A DNA stretch of 64,000 nt, from positions 248,001 to 312,000 of the forward strand of contig JAZRBM010000013.1 in assembly GCA_045635085.1 (NCBI GenBank). Direction: 5' to 3'. Each line of letters opens with the position of its first letter. Position 1 is the first letter of the stretch. A model generated the notes under the pieces. The model worked only from the letters and a program-made list of their open reading frames with translations. It did no database searches and was not told the origin of the DNA. The position numbers and the translations under genes were made by a program. This DNA comes from Congzhengia sp045635085 (lineage in GTDB: Bacteria > Bacillota > Clostridia > UBA1381 > UBA9506). Positions 51,884 to 60,540 of this stretch are shown here, in pieces.

Positions 51884-52297
51884 ATGACAAGAAAAGACGC
51901 AAGAGAAAACTGTTTTAAACTCCTATTTGAATACGAAGTCCAGAAAATCACAGCCGAGGAAGCTCTTGATATATTTTACGAACTGACAGAAGACGTCGGT
52001 AGCCAATCTGAATATATTGATTTGACTGTGAAAACAGCTATTGAAAATATAGACGAAATTGATGCAATAATTGAGAAATATTCTAAAGGCTGGAAGATTT
52101 CACGTCTTGCAAAGGTTACTTTGGCAGTTCTTCGTGTAGCTGTTTGTGAACTTTTATATATGGATTCTATTGCAGATAGCGTCGCTATTAATGAGGCTGT
52201 TGAAATCGCCAAAAAATACAACGATGAAAAAAGCAGCAAGTTTGTAAATGGTGTTTTGTCTTCCGTTTACAAATCCAAGGAAAACAACGATGAATAA
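51884..52297 (+). CDS. nusB: transcription antitermination factor NusB
   Basis: RNA-binding antitermination factor for rRNA operons (137 aa). MTRKDARENCFKLLFEYEV opens the protein, with GWKISRLAKVTLAVLRVAVCELLY and the closing SVAINEAVEIAKKYNDEKSSKFVNGVL. The frame opens at 51767; the ATG at 51884 follows a CGGAG site and gives the usual length. It overlaps xseA by 8 bases. Confidence 0.95.
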   Translation: MTRKDARENCFKLLFEYEVQKITAEEALDIFYELTEDVGSQSEYIDLTVKTAIENIDEIDAIIEKYSKGWKISRLAKVTLAVLRVAVCELLYMDSIADSVAINEAVEIAKKYNDEKSSKFVNGVLSSVYKSKENNDE

Positions 52298-53486
52298 AGA
52301 AATTCTAACAGTAAGCGTTTCACAACTCAATAATTATATAAAACGGGTCATAGACGCCAATTCTTATCTGTCCGATATAAAGGTGTGTGGCGAGTTATCA
52401 AATTTTAAACTTCACTCATCAGGTCATATATACGCAAGTTTAAAAGACGAAGGCGGCATAATAAAGCTTGTTATGTTTCGCTCCTCTGCTCAGTTTCTGC
52501 GATTTCGGCCAGAAGACGGCATGAAGGTTATTGTTCGTGGCAGAATTTCTGTCTATGAGCAAGGCGGAACGTATCAGATTTACGCACAGTCTATAGAACC
52601 TGACGGCGAGGGCTCCTTATATGCCGCATTTGAAAAGCTAAAGGCTAAACTTTCAGAACGCGGGATGTTTGATGAAAAGCACAAGTTGCCACTTCCCCAA
52701 TACCCCGAAAAAATCGGTATAGTTACAGCAGAAGGCGGCGCGGCACTTCAGGATATTTTAAACATTACTAAAAGACGCTATCCATTGGCTGAAATTGTGC
52801 TTTTTCCGGTAAGTGTCCAGGGCGTATCTGCCGCCGGTGAAATTGCACATGCTATAAATTATCTTAGCAAGCACGATTTGTGCGATGTTATGATTGTAGG
52901 GCGTGGCGGTGGTTCTATTGAGGATTTATGGGCATTTAACGAAGAAATTGTAGCCTATGCTATCTTCGAGTCAAAAATTCCAATAGTGTCAGCTGTAGGT
53001 CATGAAACAGATTTTACTATCGCAGATTTCGTGGCAGACCTCAGGGCTCCTACTCCATCAGCTGCAGCAGAACTTGTTTGTCCAGACAAGGATGAACTTT
53101 GTTTTTATATAGAAAATATAGAAAAAAGGTTTAAGTCTTTACTCAAAAATAATTTGGAAACAAAAAAGGCAAAACTTGAGCATCTTTGTGCATCTTATGT
53201 TTTTACAAGATTTTCCGATACATTAGATGCTAAAAGACAAAAAATTGATACGTTAGTAAACAATACATCCGTTTTTCTTGAAAATACAATTACTAAAAAG
53301 AAAAACAGCTTATCAACAAATATAGCAAAACTAGATGCATTAAGTCCATTAAAGGTATTATCACGCGGATATTCATTGGCAACAGATACAGAAGGGAATC
53401 TTATTTCCTCTGCAAAATACGCAAAATCACAAGATGAATTTACGCTTAAATTTCACGATGGCAATGCAAAAGCAAAATTCTTATAA
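52290..53486 (+). CDS. xseA: exodeoxyribonuclease VII large subunit
   Basis: Catalytic subunit of exonuclease VII (398 aa), degrading single-stranded DNA. An OB fold opens the protein (VSVSQLNNYIKRVIDANSYL, DIKVCGELSNFKLHSSGHIY). The catalytic core has GRGGGSIEDLWAFNEE, VSAVGHETDFTIADFVADLRAPTPSAAAEL, and a helical region follows. The last residues are KFHDGNAKAKFL. Start chosen at the ATG at 52290 with AAGGA upstream, inside nusB. The small subunit gene xseB, usually next, is not found: pgsA follows after 11 bases. Confidence 0.95.
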   Translation: MNKEILTVSVSQLNNYIKRVIDANSYLSDIKVCGELSNFKLHSSGHIYASLKDEGGIIKLVMFRSSAQFLRFRPEDGMKVIVRGRISVYEQGGTYQIYAQSIEPDGEGSLYAAFEKLKAKLSERGMFDEKHKLPLPQYPEKIGIVTAEGGAALQDILNITKRRYPLAEIVLFPVSVQGVSAAGEIAHAINYLSKHDLCDVMIVGRGGGSIEDLWAFNEEIVAYAIFESKIPIVSAVGHETDFTIADFVADLRAPTPSAAAELVCPDKDELCFYIENIEKRFKSLLKNNLETKKAKLEHLCASYVFTRFSDTLDAKRQKIDTLVNNTSVFLENTITKKKNSLSTNIAKLDALSPLKVLSRGYSLATDTEGNLISSAKYAKSQDEFTLKFHDGNAKAKFL

Positions 53487-53497
53487 GGAGGCGAAAA

Positions 53498-54043
53498 ATG
53501 AATATACCAAACATACTTACTATCTTCAGACTTTGCTTGATTCCGGTGTATATTGCAGTATTCGCCTTAGAGGGTGACACTAAGGAAATTGCTGCTGCTG
53601 TCTTTATACTCGCAAGTATTACCGATGTTTTAGACGGTTATATCGCAAGAAGATTTAATCTCACGACGAAAATAGGTCAACTTCTTGACCCATTAGCAGA
53701 CAAACTGATGCAGCTTACTGTCGTTATCTCGCTTGTATTAAGTAATATTCTGCCTGTCTGGTTTGTTATTGTTTTAGCTGCTAAAGAGCTTCTTTTGATT
53801 ATAGGCGGCATCTTCTTATATGCCAAAAAAACATACGTTAAATCAAATATAATCGGAAAGCTAAATACAGTTGTTTTATTTGTTGCTATGGTTTTGATGT
53901 TCTTTGCACACACAAGCGATTTGGTGAGCAATATCATTCTTGGCATTTCCACAGCATTTAATTTTATGGCGATTATTTCTTACTCATACTCTTACTTTAT
54001 AAAACAAGCAAGATACAAAGAATACATATTTAAAACTCAATAA
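53498..54043 (+). CDS. pgsA: CDP-diacylglycerol--glycerol-3-phosphate 3-phosphatidyltransferase
   Basis: Makes phosphatidylglycerol phosphate in the membrane (181 aa, about six helices). NIPNILTIFRLCLIPVYIAVF starts the protein and the CDP-alcohol motif is DVLDGYIARRFNLTTKIGQLLDPLADK, giving all eight conserved residues. An AGGAGG site precedes the ATG. It is cotranscribed with xseA. Confidence 0.94.
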   Translation: MNIPNILTIFRLCLIPVYIAVFALEGDTKEIAAAVFILASITDVLDGYIARRFNLTTKIGQLLDPLADKLMQLTVVISLVLSNILPVWFVIVLAAKELLLIIGGIFLYAKKTYVKSNIIGKLNTVVLFVAMVLMFFAHTSDLVSNIILGISTAFNFMAIISYSYSYFIKQARYKEYIFKTQ

Positions 54044-54056
54044 CGGAGGTGTCAGG

Positions 54057-54257
54057 ATGAGTATATTGGAAATTTTTGCTCTCATACTCATTGCAATCGG
54101 TGCAATTATTAATTTTTTAGTGCCAGTTATTATTAAGAAAAAATCAGTTTCTGATAACGCACAAAATTTGATTTACATTACTAAATCAATAGGTCTTGTG
54201 TTTGTTATTATTGGCTGTATCATATTTTTTTACTTAGGAGGAAAATTCGGTGTCTGA
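54057..54257 (+). CDS. small two-helix membrane protein
   Basis: A 66-aa hydrophobic protein with two helices (about 4-26 and 45-62) and a short Lys-rich loop (IKKKSVSDNAQN) between. No family recognised. Its 3' end overlaps valS by 8 bases and holds the valS ribosome site (TTAGGAGG), so it is coupled to valS. CGGAGG precedes its ATG. Confidence 0.75.
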   Translation: MSILEIFALILIAIGAIINFLVPVIIKKKSVSDNAQNLIYITKSIGLVFVIIGCIIFFYLGGKFGV

Positions 54258-56877
54258 ACAGATAAACAAAACATATAATCCTAAAGAGGTGGAAGACAGA
54301 CTATACAATCGTTGGGTGGAAAACGGTTATTTTACACCTAAGGCTGATAAGTCAAAAAAGCCTTTTACCATAGTTATACCACCCCCGAACGTAACAGGTC
54401 AGCTTCATATGGGACACGCTTTAGATGAAACCTTACAGGATATTTTAATCAGATATAAGCGTATGGCAGGTTTTAATGCCCTTTGGGTACCTGGAACAGA
54501 CCATGCCGGTATCGCAACTCAGGTTAAGGTTGAAGAGGTTTTAAGAAAAGAAGAAGGACTCTCCCGTTATGATTTAGGACGTGAAAAATTTATTGAACGT
54601 GTATGGGATTGGAAAAAACTATACGGTTCAAGAATCATTAACCAGTTAAAAAAGCTAGGCAGCTCATGCGACTGGACAAGAGAAAGATTTACAATGGATG
54701 AAACATTATCTAAAGCTGTTCGCGAAGTTTTTGTTTCATTATATGAAAAGGATCTTATATATCAGGGCAACAGAATTATTAACTGGTGTCCTAACTGTAT
54801 TACAGCTTTATCAGATGCTGAGGTTGAATACGCAGAACAGGCAGGACATTTCTGGCACATCAAGTATCCTATAAAGGATTCTGACGGTTATGTTGAAATA
54901 GCTACAACAAGACCTGAAACTCTGCTTGGCGATACCGCTGTTGCAGTTCATCCAGATGACGAAAGATACAAAGATTTAGTTGGCAAAATGTTGATTCTTC
55001 CATTAGTTGGCAGAGAAATTCCCGTTATTGCCGATGAATACGTTGATAAAGATTTCGGTACAGGCTGTGTTAAAATTACTCCTGCACACGACCCCAATGA
55101 CTTTGAGGTCGGCAAGCGTCACAATCTGGAAGTAATAAAAGTATTAAACGACGATGCTACAATTAACTCATACGGCGGAAAATACGAAGGTTTAGACCGT
55201 TATGAAGCAAGAAAACAGATGGTTTCAGACCTCGAAGATCAAGGATTATTAGTCAAAGTCAAAGACCATACACATAACGTTGGTCAGTGTTACCGTTGCG
55301 GTACAACTGTTGAGCCTATTACGTCAAAGCAGTGGTTCGTTAAGATGAAGCCTTTAGCAGAAAAGGCTTTAGACGTTGTAAAAGACGGTACAGTTAAATT
55401 TGTACCTGACAGATTCTCTAAAACATACATCAACTGGATGGAAAACGTACACGATTGGTGTATTTCCCGTCAACTTTGGTGGGGACACAGAATACCTGCT
55501 TTTTACTGCAATGATTGCGGAGAAACTACAGTTTCACGCGAGGATATCACAGTATGTCCTAAGTGCGGTGGCAAAGTAAAACAAGACGAAGACGTTTTAG
55601 ATACATGGTTTTCATCAGCACTATGGCCATTTTCAACACTTGGTTGGCCTGAAAAAACAGAAGATTTAGAATATTTTTATCCTACAAGCGTTTTAGTAAC
55701 AGGTTATGATATTATATTCTTCTGGGTTGCCAGAATGATTTTCTCTGCTATGGAGCATATGAACAAAGAACCGTTTAAACACGTTTTAATACACGGTCTT
55801 GTTCGCGATGCACAGGGCAGAAAAATGTCTAAATCATTAGGAAACGGCGTTGACCCACTGGAAGTTATTGAAGAGTTCGGTGCCGATGCTCTAAGATTTA
55901 CACTCGCTACAGGAAACTCTCCCGGTAATGATATGCGTTACTCTGTTGAAAAGGTTACCGCAAGCAGAAACTTTGCAAATAAAATCTGGAACGCTTCACG
56001 CTTTGTGCAGATGAACCTTAATATCGACAAACTATTAGTTCCTGAAAATCTTTGCATTGAAGATAAATGGATATTAACAAAATACAACAAGTTAGTAGAA
56101 GAAGTTACAGAGAACTTAGAAAAATTTGAACTTGGTGTTGCTGTTGCGAAACTTTACGACTTCATTTGGGACGTATTCTGCGATTGGTACATCGAGCTTG
56201 TAAAACCAAGACTTTACGATGAAAATGACCCCACAAATGAAACAGCTCAGTATGTATTATCTTACGTACTTTCTAACACACTAAAGCTACTTCACCCATT
56301 TATGCCATTTATCACAGAAGAAATCTGGTTATCACTTCCCCACGATGGCGAAAGTATTGTTATATCAGATTGGCCTAAGGTTGACAGCGCATTAGACTTC
56401 CCCGTTGAGACAGAACAAATGGAAATGATTATGAATGCTGTTAAGGCGATAAGAAACAAACGTGCCGAAATGAACATACCCCCTTCTAAAAAAGCAAGTA
56501 TGGTTATTGTTACTGAATATAAGGATGTGTTCACCCAAGGCTCTGTATTTTTCGAAAAATTAGCCAGTGCTTCATCTGTTAAAATCGCTTCCGACATGAG
56601 TTGTGTTGACGAAAACAGTGTGGCAGTTATCGTTGATGGTGCACAGATTTATATGCCTACGGGTGAATTGGTTGACTTTGAAAAGGAAATCGCACGTCTT
56701 AACGAGGAAAAGAAAAAGCTTTTATCTGAAATCAAGCGTGTTGAAGGCAAGCTTTCAAACGAAGGTTTTGTAGCTAAAGCTCCTGCTAAAGTAGTCGAAG
56801 AAGAAAAAGCAAAAGGCGAAAAATATAAGCAAATGCTTGCAAGCGTTGAAGAAAGCCTCAAGGCTTTCGGTGCTTAA
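54250..56877 (+). CDS. valS: valyl-tRNA synthetase
   Basis: Charges tRNA-Val (875 aa, class Ia). HIGH motif at HMGH (residues 53-56) in PPPNVTGQLHMGHAL, the editing domain around TRPETLLGDTAVAVHPDD, KMSKS in GRKMSKSLGNGVDPLEV, a tRNA-binding helical domain, and the ValS-specific C-terminal coiled coil (from about 808: ARLNEEKKKLLSEIKRVEGK). Start is GTG at 54250 with GGAGG 11 bases upstream. No T-box leader is visible in the 8-base overlap; regulation, if any, is upstream of nusB. Confidence 0.97.
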   Translation: MSEQINKTYNPKEVEDRLYNRWVENGYFTPKADKSKKPFTIVIPPPNVTGQLHMGHALDETLQDILIRYKRMAGFNALWVPGTDHAGIATQVKVEEVLRKEEGLSRYDLGREKFIERVWDWKKLYGSRIINQLKKLGSSCDWTRERFTMDETLSKAVREVFVSLYEKDLIYQGNRIINWCPNCITALSDAEVEYAEQAGHFWHIKYPIKDSDGYVEIATTRPETLLGDTAVAVHPDDERYKDLVGKMLILPLVGREIPVIADEYVDKDFGTGCVKITPAHDPNDFEVGKRHNLEVIKVLNDDATINSYGGKYEGLDRYEARKQMVSDLEDQGLLVKVKDHTHNVGQCYRCGTTVEPITSKQWFVKMKPLAEKALDVVKDGTVKFVPDRFSKTYINWMENVHDWCISRQLWWGHRIPAFYCNDCGETTVSREDITVCPKCGGKVKQDEDVLDTWFSSALWPFSTLGWPEKTEDLEYFYPTSVLVTGYDIIFFWVARMIFSAMEHMNKEPFKHVLIHGLVRDAQGRKMSKSLGNGVDPLEVIEEFGADALRFTLATGNSPGNDMRYSVEKVTASRNFANKIWNASRFVQMNLNIDKLLVPENLCIEDKWILTKYNKLVEEVTENLEKFELGVAVAKLYDFIWDVFCDWYIELVKPRLYDENDPTNETAQYVLSYVLSNTLKLLHPFMPFITEEIWLSLPHDGESIVISDWPKVDSALDFPVETEQMEMIMNAVKAIRNKRAEMNIPPSKKASMVIVTEYKDVFTQGSVFFEKLASASSVKIASDMSCVDENSVAVIVDGAQIYMPTGELVDFEKEIARLNEEKKKLLSEIKRVEGKLSNEGFVAKAPAKVVEEEKAKGEKYKQMLASVEESLKAFGA

Positions 56878-56895
56878 TTAAAGGAGGTTATTACT

Positions 56896-57198
56896 ATGTC
56901 TGAAAATATTAACAACATTCCGGAAGAAGAAGCTGAAGGTATTGTAACAATGGTAAATGAGGATGGCGAAAAGCATGATTTTCTGCACCTTGACTCTTTT
57001 GAGCTTGGCGACGAAACTTATGTTGTGCTTCTCCCTGCAGACGAGGGTGATGAAGATTGTGAAGACGTTTTAATCTATACCCTTTTTGTTGAAGAAGACG
57101 GTTCTGAAACTTTAATTCCTATCGACGACGAAAAAGAGTTAGACGACGCTTTTACAGAATTTAAAAACCGCACGTCTGACAAATACGATTTTGAATAA
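56896..57198 (+). CDS. DUF1292 (YrzB-like) acidic protein
   Basis: A 100-aa very acidic protein. VTMVNEDGEKHDFLHLDSFEL, DETYVVLLPADEGDEDCEDVL and YTLFVEEDGSETLIPIDDEKEL are the DUF1292 pattern. It is common in Firmicutes near RNase or Holliday-junction genes; function unknown. It follows valS by 18 bases with AAAGGAGG. Confidence 0.88.
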   Translation: MSENINNIPEEEAEGIVTMVNEDGEKHDFLHLDSFELGDETYVVLLPADEGDEDCEDVLIYTLFVEEDGSETLIPIDDEKELDDAFTEFKNRTSDKYDFE

Positions 57199-57258
57199 AT
57201 AAACTTTGTGCTGCACAAAAGCTGTAGCACAAACAAATTAAAAAAAGGAGGATGTATT

Positions 57259-59538
57259 ATGCTTGAAAACAATGATAATCTCAAAGATGTGGCGCTGAGA
57301 ATAAGAAACGCACGTGAAGTTTTAGGCGTATCTGAAGAGCTTATGGCAAAAAACACTGACGTGTCCCTTTCTGATTACATGGCATACGAAAACGGCGAAA
57401 AGGATATGGATTTTACATTTGTATATAAGTGTGCTAAATGTTTTAATGTCGATCCTACCGACCTTTTAAAGGGAACAAGTCCTAAGCTTACAAGTTTTGA
57501 GGTCACAACACATGGTAATGGATTACCCATTGCAAGAAAAGCAGGTAACGAATATAAAAATTTAGCTCCTATGTTCAAAAACAAAACAACTGAGCCATTT
57601 CACGTAACTATACCCTACGTTGAAAATGGCAAAGCTCACGAACCCTCTTCTCACAAGGGGCAGGAGTTTGATATAGTTATAAAAGGGCAGCTTAAAATAA
57701 CCGTCGGCAAAAACACCAAAATATTAAACCCCGGTGACACAATTTATTATAACAGCACTATCCCCCACACTTTAGAGGCGTATGGCGGCGAGGATGTTGA
57801 AATCTATGCTATGGTTATGAAAGAGACAGAAACAGATGATTTTGCCCATCAGGAAGAACAATTCATCAAACGTATATCTACAACCGTTCCTGATGTCCAT
57901 AAAAACTTTATTGAATGTACAGAAGACGAAAATGGCGCACTTTCAGAAATAAGTTTTAAAAATGAAGATAAGTTCAACTTTGCTTTTGACTGTGTAGATG
58001 CCCTGGCTGAAAAATGTCCCGATAAAGTGGCTATGATTCATATTTCTGACAAAAAACAAGAAAGACGTTTTACATTTTCCGAAATAAAAAAACACTCTAA
58101 TATGACAGCAAACTATTTTGAATCTTTAGGTATCAGGCGCGGCGACAGAGTTATGCTGGTACTAAAGCGTCATTATCAGTTCTGGTTCTGTATGCTTGCA
58201 TTACATAAAATTGGTGCTATAGCAATTCCCGCTACTAACCTTCTTGTTGAGCACGATTTTGATTATCGTTTTAACGCCGCAGGAGTGTCTGCTATCGTTT
58301 GTACATCTGACGGAGACGTTTCACATCAGGTAGATTTAGCAGAAAAAAATTACGGTCAGAGTCTTACTAAAATAATGGTGGGAGGCTCGCGTTCAGGCTG
58401 GCATAATTTTGATAAAGAAATCGAGCGCTACTCAGGCTCCTATGAGCGAAAAGAAGATTCTGCATGCGGAGAAGACCCGCTTTTAATGCTGTTTACATCA
58501 GGTACAACGGGATATCCAAAAATTGCAACGCATAATCATAAATACCCGCTCGGGCACTATATAACAGCAAAATATTGGCATAATGTAAACCCTGACGGCG
58601 TACATCTTACAATTTCTGATACCGGCTGGGGAAAGGCCCTATGGGGAAAACTTTATGGTCAGTGGCTTTGTGAGGCTGCAATATTTGTCTATGACTTTAA
58701 CAAATTCCAGGCAGAAGATATCTTGCCGATGTTTAAAAAATACAACATCACGACATTCTGCGCACCACCTACAATGTATCGTTTCTTTATCAAGGAAAAC
58801 TTGTCAAAATACGATTTGTCAAGCATTGAATACTCAACTGTTGCAGGCGAAGCGCTTAATCCAGAAGTTTATGAACAATGGAAAAAAGCTACAGGATTAA
58901 AGCTTATGGAAGGCTTTGGCCAAACCGAGACAACACTTGCAGTAGCTAATCTTTGGGGTATGAGTCCAAAACCAGGTTCTATGGGTAAACCGAGTCCTTT
59001 ATACGATATAGACATTTTGTTAGACGATGGCAAGAGCGCCGGAATCGGAGAAACGGGAGAAATTGTCATAAGAACTGACAAAAGAGTCCCCTGCGGTCTT
59101 TATACTGGATATTTCCGTGATGAAGACGCCACGAAAAAATCCTATGACAACAATGTTTATCATACAGGCGACTTGGCTTGGAAAGACGAAGACGGGTATT
59201 TATGGTATGTAGGAAGAATTGATGACGTTATTAAATCATCCGGTTACCGCATCGGACCTTTTGAAATCGAGAGCGTTATCATGGAGCTTCCATATGTTTT
59301 AGAATGTGCCATTACTGCTGTACCTGACGAGGTAAGAGGTCAGATTGTAAAGGCTTCTATAGTTTTAACCAAAGGATGCAAAAAGTCTGAAGAGCTTAAA
59401 AAAGAAATTCAAAATTACGTAAAAACCCACACAGCACCTTACAAATACCCAAGAATAGTCGAATTCATGGACGAACTGCCAAAAACTATAAGCGGTAAAA
59501 TAAGGCGTGTAGAGTTAAGAGGAAAAGATAACAAATAA
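57259..59538 (+). CDS. HTH-cupin-AMP-dependent acyl-CoA synthetase fusion
   Basis: A 759-aa three-part protein. Residues 8-62 are a Cro/CI-type HTH (ALRIRNAREVLGVSEELMAK, DYMAYENGEKDMDF, VDPTDLLKG). About 85-195 is a cupin (EPFHVTIPYVENG, HKGQEFDIVIKGQLKITVG, GDTIYYNSTIPHTLEAYG). From about 240 on is an AMP-binding enzyme: LLMLFTSGTTGYPKIATH, EGFGQTETT, YHTGDLAWKDEDGYLWYVGR, DDVIKSSGYRIGPFEIES, and the catalytic Lys in KTISGKIRR. It should activate a carboxylic acid (short, medium-chain or aromatic) with ATP and CoA. The HTH-cupin half resembles stand-alone regulators, so it may be a self-sensing enzyme or an autoregulator. AGGAGG lies 8 bases before the ATG. Confidence 0.85.
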   Translation: MLENNDNLKDVALRIRNAREVLGVSEELMAKNTDVSLSDYMAYENGEKDMDFTFVYKCAKCFNVDPTDLLKGTSPKLTSFEVTTHGNGLPIARKAGNEYKNLAPMFKNKTTEPFHVTIPYVENGKAHEPSSHKGQEFDIVIKGQLKITVGKNTKILNPGDTIYYNSTIPHTLEAYGGEDVEIYAMVMKETETDDFAHQEEQFIKRISTTVPDVHKNFIECTEDENGALSEISFKNEDKFNFAFDCVDALAEKCPDKVAMIHISDKKQERRFTFSEIKKHSNMTANYFESLGIRRGDRVMLVLKRHYQFWFCMLALHKIGAIAIPATNLLVEHDFDYRFNAAGVSAIVCTSDGDVSHQVDLAEKNYGQSLTKIMVGGSRSGWHNFDKEIERYSGSYERKEDSACGEDPLLMLFTSGTTGYPKIATHNHKYPLGHYITAKYWHNVNPDGVHLTISDTGWGKALWGKLYGQWLCEAAIFVYDFNKFQAEDILPMFKKYNITTFCAPPTMYRFFIKENLSKYDLSSIEYSTVAGEALNPEVYEQWKKATGLKLMEGFGQTETTLAVANLWGMSPKPGSMGKPSPLYDIDILLDDGKSAGIGETGEIVIRTDKRVPCGLYTGYFRDEDATKKSYDNNVYHTGDLAWKDEDGYLWYVGRIDDVIKSSGYRIGPFEIESVIMELPYVLECAITAVPDEVRGQIVKASIVLTKGCKKSEELKKEIQNYVKTHTAPYKYPRIVEFMDELPKTISGKIRRVELRGKDNK

Positions 59539-59544
59539 TTAAAT

Positions 59545-59578
59545 GAGGCTGTAGTTTTTGAACTGCAGTCTCTTTTTT
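59545..59578 (+). terminator. terminator after the fusion gene
   Basis: Stem GAGGCTGTAGTT / AACTGCAGTCTC (59545-59556, 59561-59572, two wobble pairs), TTTG loop, then six T. Confidence 0.8.
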
Positions 59579-59605
59579 ACTTTTTTGTGAACATTCTCCA
59601 ATTCG

Positions 59606-59635
59606 TTTGAAAGTGAATATTATATGATATATAAT
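59606..59635 (+). promoter_or_regulatory. candidate promoter of the 266-aa gene
   Basis: TTTGAA (59606-59611), 18 bases, TATAAT (59630-59635). A second TATAAT follows 4 bases on. Confidence 0.45.
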
Positions 59636-59658
59636 CTATAATATCTAGGGGTGATTAT

Positions 59659-60459
59659 ATGTCAGAAAAAGGCACAAAATTTTTAAATTCTGCAAAAAAA
59701 GAGATTCTTGCTCATAAAGTTAAATTTGTTGTGTATTTATTTTTGAGAATTTTTGTTATTGTATCATTAATTATGTCTATTATCAGAAACGAATACGAAA
59801 ACGCTTTCGTTTGTATTTTGTGTCTTACACTGTTTTTAGCACCCACTTTTTTAGAAAAACGATTAAAAATCGACCTTCCCTCTACTTTAGAAATAATAAT
59901 TTTACTTTTTATTTTTTCTGCTGAAATTTTAGGTGAAATACATAATTATTACACTAAAGTTCCTTATTGGGATACAATTTTGCACACACTTAATGGCTTT
60001 TTGTTTTCAGCAACAGGATTTTCACTTTTAGATATCATAAACAGAGATTCAAGATTTAAATTTCAATTATCACCGTTTTATTTAGCACTCGTCGCTTTTT
60101 GTTTTTCAATGACTATAGGTGTTTTGTGGGAGTTTTTTGAGTTTGGTTGCGATATACTGCTTTCTACTGATATGCAAAAAGATTATATCATAAATACAAT
60201 TTCTTCTGTCAAACTGAATCCAAGCGGCGAAAATGTACCGATAGTTATAGAAAACATAAAATCCACCGCTATAAACGGAAGTGCTTTAGATTTTGTCGGA
60301 TATTTGGATATCGGTCTTTATGATACAATGAAGGACTTGCTTGTAAACTTTATAGGTGCTGTTATTTTTAGTGTTATAGGGTTCTTTTACATCAAAAATC
60401 GCGGCAAGGGAGAGTTTGCAAAACAATTTATCCCAATATTAAGCGAAGACGAAAAATAA
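59659..60459 (+). CDS. DUF2238/YjdF-like membrane protein
   Basis: A 266-aa membrane protein with about six helices. The box VPYWDTILHTLNGFLFSATGF and the second box VLWEFFEFGCDILLSTDMQKD are the conserved Trp-Asp-His and Trp-Glu-Phe-Glu-Phe motifs of DUF2238. An insertion of about 50 residues with a SGENVPIVIENI segment follows, then YDTMKDLLVNFIGAVIFS. Function unknown. GGGGTGAT precedes the ATG. Confidence 0.75.
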   Translation: MSEKGTKFLNSAKKEILAHKVKFVVYLFLRIFVIVSLIMSIIRNEYENAFVCILCLTLFLAPTFLEKRLKIDLPSTLEIIILLFIFSAEILGEIHNYYTKVPYWDTILHTLNGFLFSATGFSLLDIINRDSRFKFQLSPFYLALVAFCFSMTIGVLWEFFEFGCDILLSTDMQKDYIINTISSVKLNPSGENVPIVIENIKSTAINGSALDFVGYLDIGLYDTMKDLLVNFIGAVIFSVIGFFYIKNRGKGEFAKQFIPILSEDEK

Positions 60460-60460
60460 T

Positions 60461-60495
60461 AAAAAGAACTACAGCATTGCTGTAGTTCTTTTTTT
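60461..60495. terminator. bidirectional terminator
   Basis: Near-perfect palindrome AAAAAGAACTACAGCA / TGCTGTAGTTCTTTTT (60461-60476, 60478-60493) with T7 on the plus side, A5 on the other. It faces the end of the SLH gene 45 bases away. Confidence 0.85.
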
Positions 60496-60540
60496 GCGCT
60501 TGTGTGAGGGTGTGTTTATATTATTTTTTAGTCGGCCAAA

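Noticed and set aside
59581..59658. yjdF-type riboswitch before the DUF2238-like gene
   Set aside because: The leader is too short and has no aptamer structure; the named RNA belongs to an unrelated YjdF protein.
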